Origin: an uncultured Bacteroidaceae bacterium
GTDB taxonomy: Bacteria > Bacteroidota > Bacteroidia > Bacteroidales > Bacteroidaceae
Reading direction: 5' to 3'
NCBI GenBank assembly: GCA_905236065.1
Contig: CAJONZ010000072.1
Coordinates: 1-39,521 of the forward strand
Length of the DNA stretch: 39,521 nt
This document shows, piece after piece, positions 39,381 to 39,521 of the stretch (the stretch's first letter is position 1; each line of letters begins with the position of its first letter). The position numbers and the translations under genes are program-made. The notes beneath the pieces are model-generated. The model did not search any database and had not been told where the DNA came from. It saw only the letters and a program-made list of their open reading frames with translations.

Positions 39381-39521
39381 CACATTTGAAAAACTTCGGT
39401 GCCAACATCAAACGAGTTCGTTCGTCTTGCAGAATATGACTATCCGCAAAGATACCACCAACAAGACCGCAGCGCGGTCACCGCTCCGTAACCGAGGGTA
39501 CGAGCGTAGCGAGCACCCCCG

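Noticed and set aside
39436-39521. Possible start of a gene (MTIRKDTTNK) running off the window end
   Set aside because: Too short to judge; the sequence turns into GC-rich repeat-like DNA (GACCGC-AGC-GCGGTC and an ACGAGCGTAGCGAG motif).
1-39521. tRNA, rRNA, insertion sequence or prophage
   Set aside because: No cloverleaf, rRNA, transposase, integrase or phage gene was seen in any intergenic region or frame.

Overview
This 39.5 kb window comes from a member of the Bacteroidales, most likely Prevotellaceae; the species cannot be named. The evidence is the gene set (DUF3822, DUF4827, DUF4861 and GH97 proteins, Bacteroidetes-type outer-membrane beta-barrel protein, Bacteroidetes-style GlmM), many upstream TAnnTTTG -7 boxes, and a G+C content of roughly 50-55% by eye. 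Most of the DNA is chromosomal housekeeping sequence. No transposase, integrase, phage gene, CRISPR array, rRNA or tRNA was found.

Layout. 1-2491: the 3' part of alaS and a single-domain STAS protein, ended by a hairpin. 2584-4047 (-): a RecD-like helicase. 4148-6711: a four-gene operon (membrane-anchored protein, DUF3822, rsmD, VanZ-like). 6708-9686 (-): a large outer-membrane beta-barrel protein. 9687-10321: non-coding, with copy A of a palindromic repeat. 10322-10600: HU/IHF-like protein. 10788-17703: a surface-glycan cluster with five glycosyltransferases, a Wzx-type flippase and RfbC. 17788-18831: aroB. 18832-20053: a repeat-rich island around two tiny minus-strand genes. 20054-21244 (-): a secreted FISUMP/C-type-lectin-like protein broken by one TGA. 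21245-21764: non-coding, with a candidate structured RNA and a hairpin cluster. 21765-24890 (-): GH97 glycosidase and a DHH/NrnA-like phosphoesterase. 25041-28834: coiled-coil membrane protein, rpe, DUF4827 lipoprotein, glmM. 28918-32742 (-): a four-gene operon (polyprenyl-phosphate glycosyltransferase, pyrC, metallophosphoesterase, plsC). 32895-36275 (-): mfd. 36480-37691 (-): DUF4861 protein. 37838-39229: mtaB. The right end carries repeat copy C.

Several genes fit an envelope theme: glmM supplies glucosamine-1-phosphate for peptidoglycan and LPS, the glycosyltransferases with Wzx and RfbC build and export a surface glycan, the polyprenyl-phosphate sugar synthase may supply lipid-linked sugar, and plsC supplies phospholipid.

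The least ordinary content is non-coding. (1) A 78-bp element built from an 11-bp core on an exact 22-bp period, three cores forward and one inverted, occurs three times with identical length (9966, 18890, 39303). (2) A minus-strand segment at 21319-21540 has its own promoter box, several hairpins and a terminator, and looks like a small structured RNA or leader. (3) An 82-bp inverted repeat (77/82 identical) brackets the two tiny genes at 19364-19717. (4) A GC-rich palindrome similar to an intergenic one appears to sit in frame inside mtaB.
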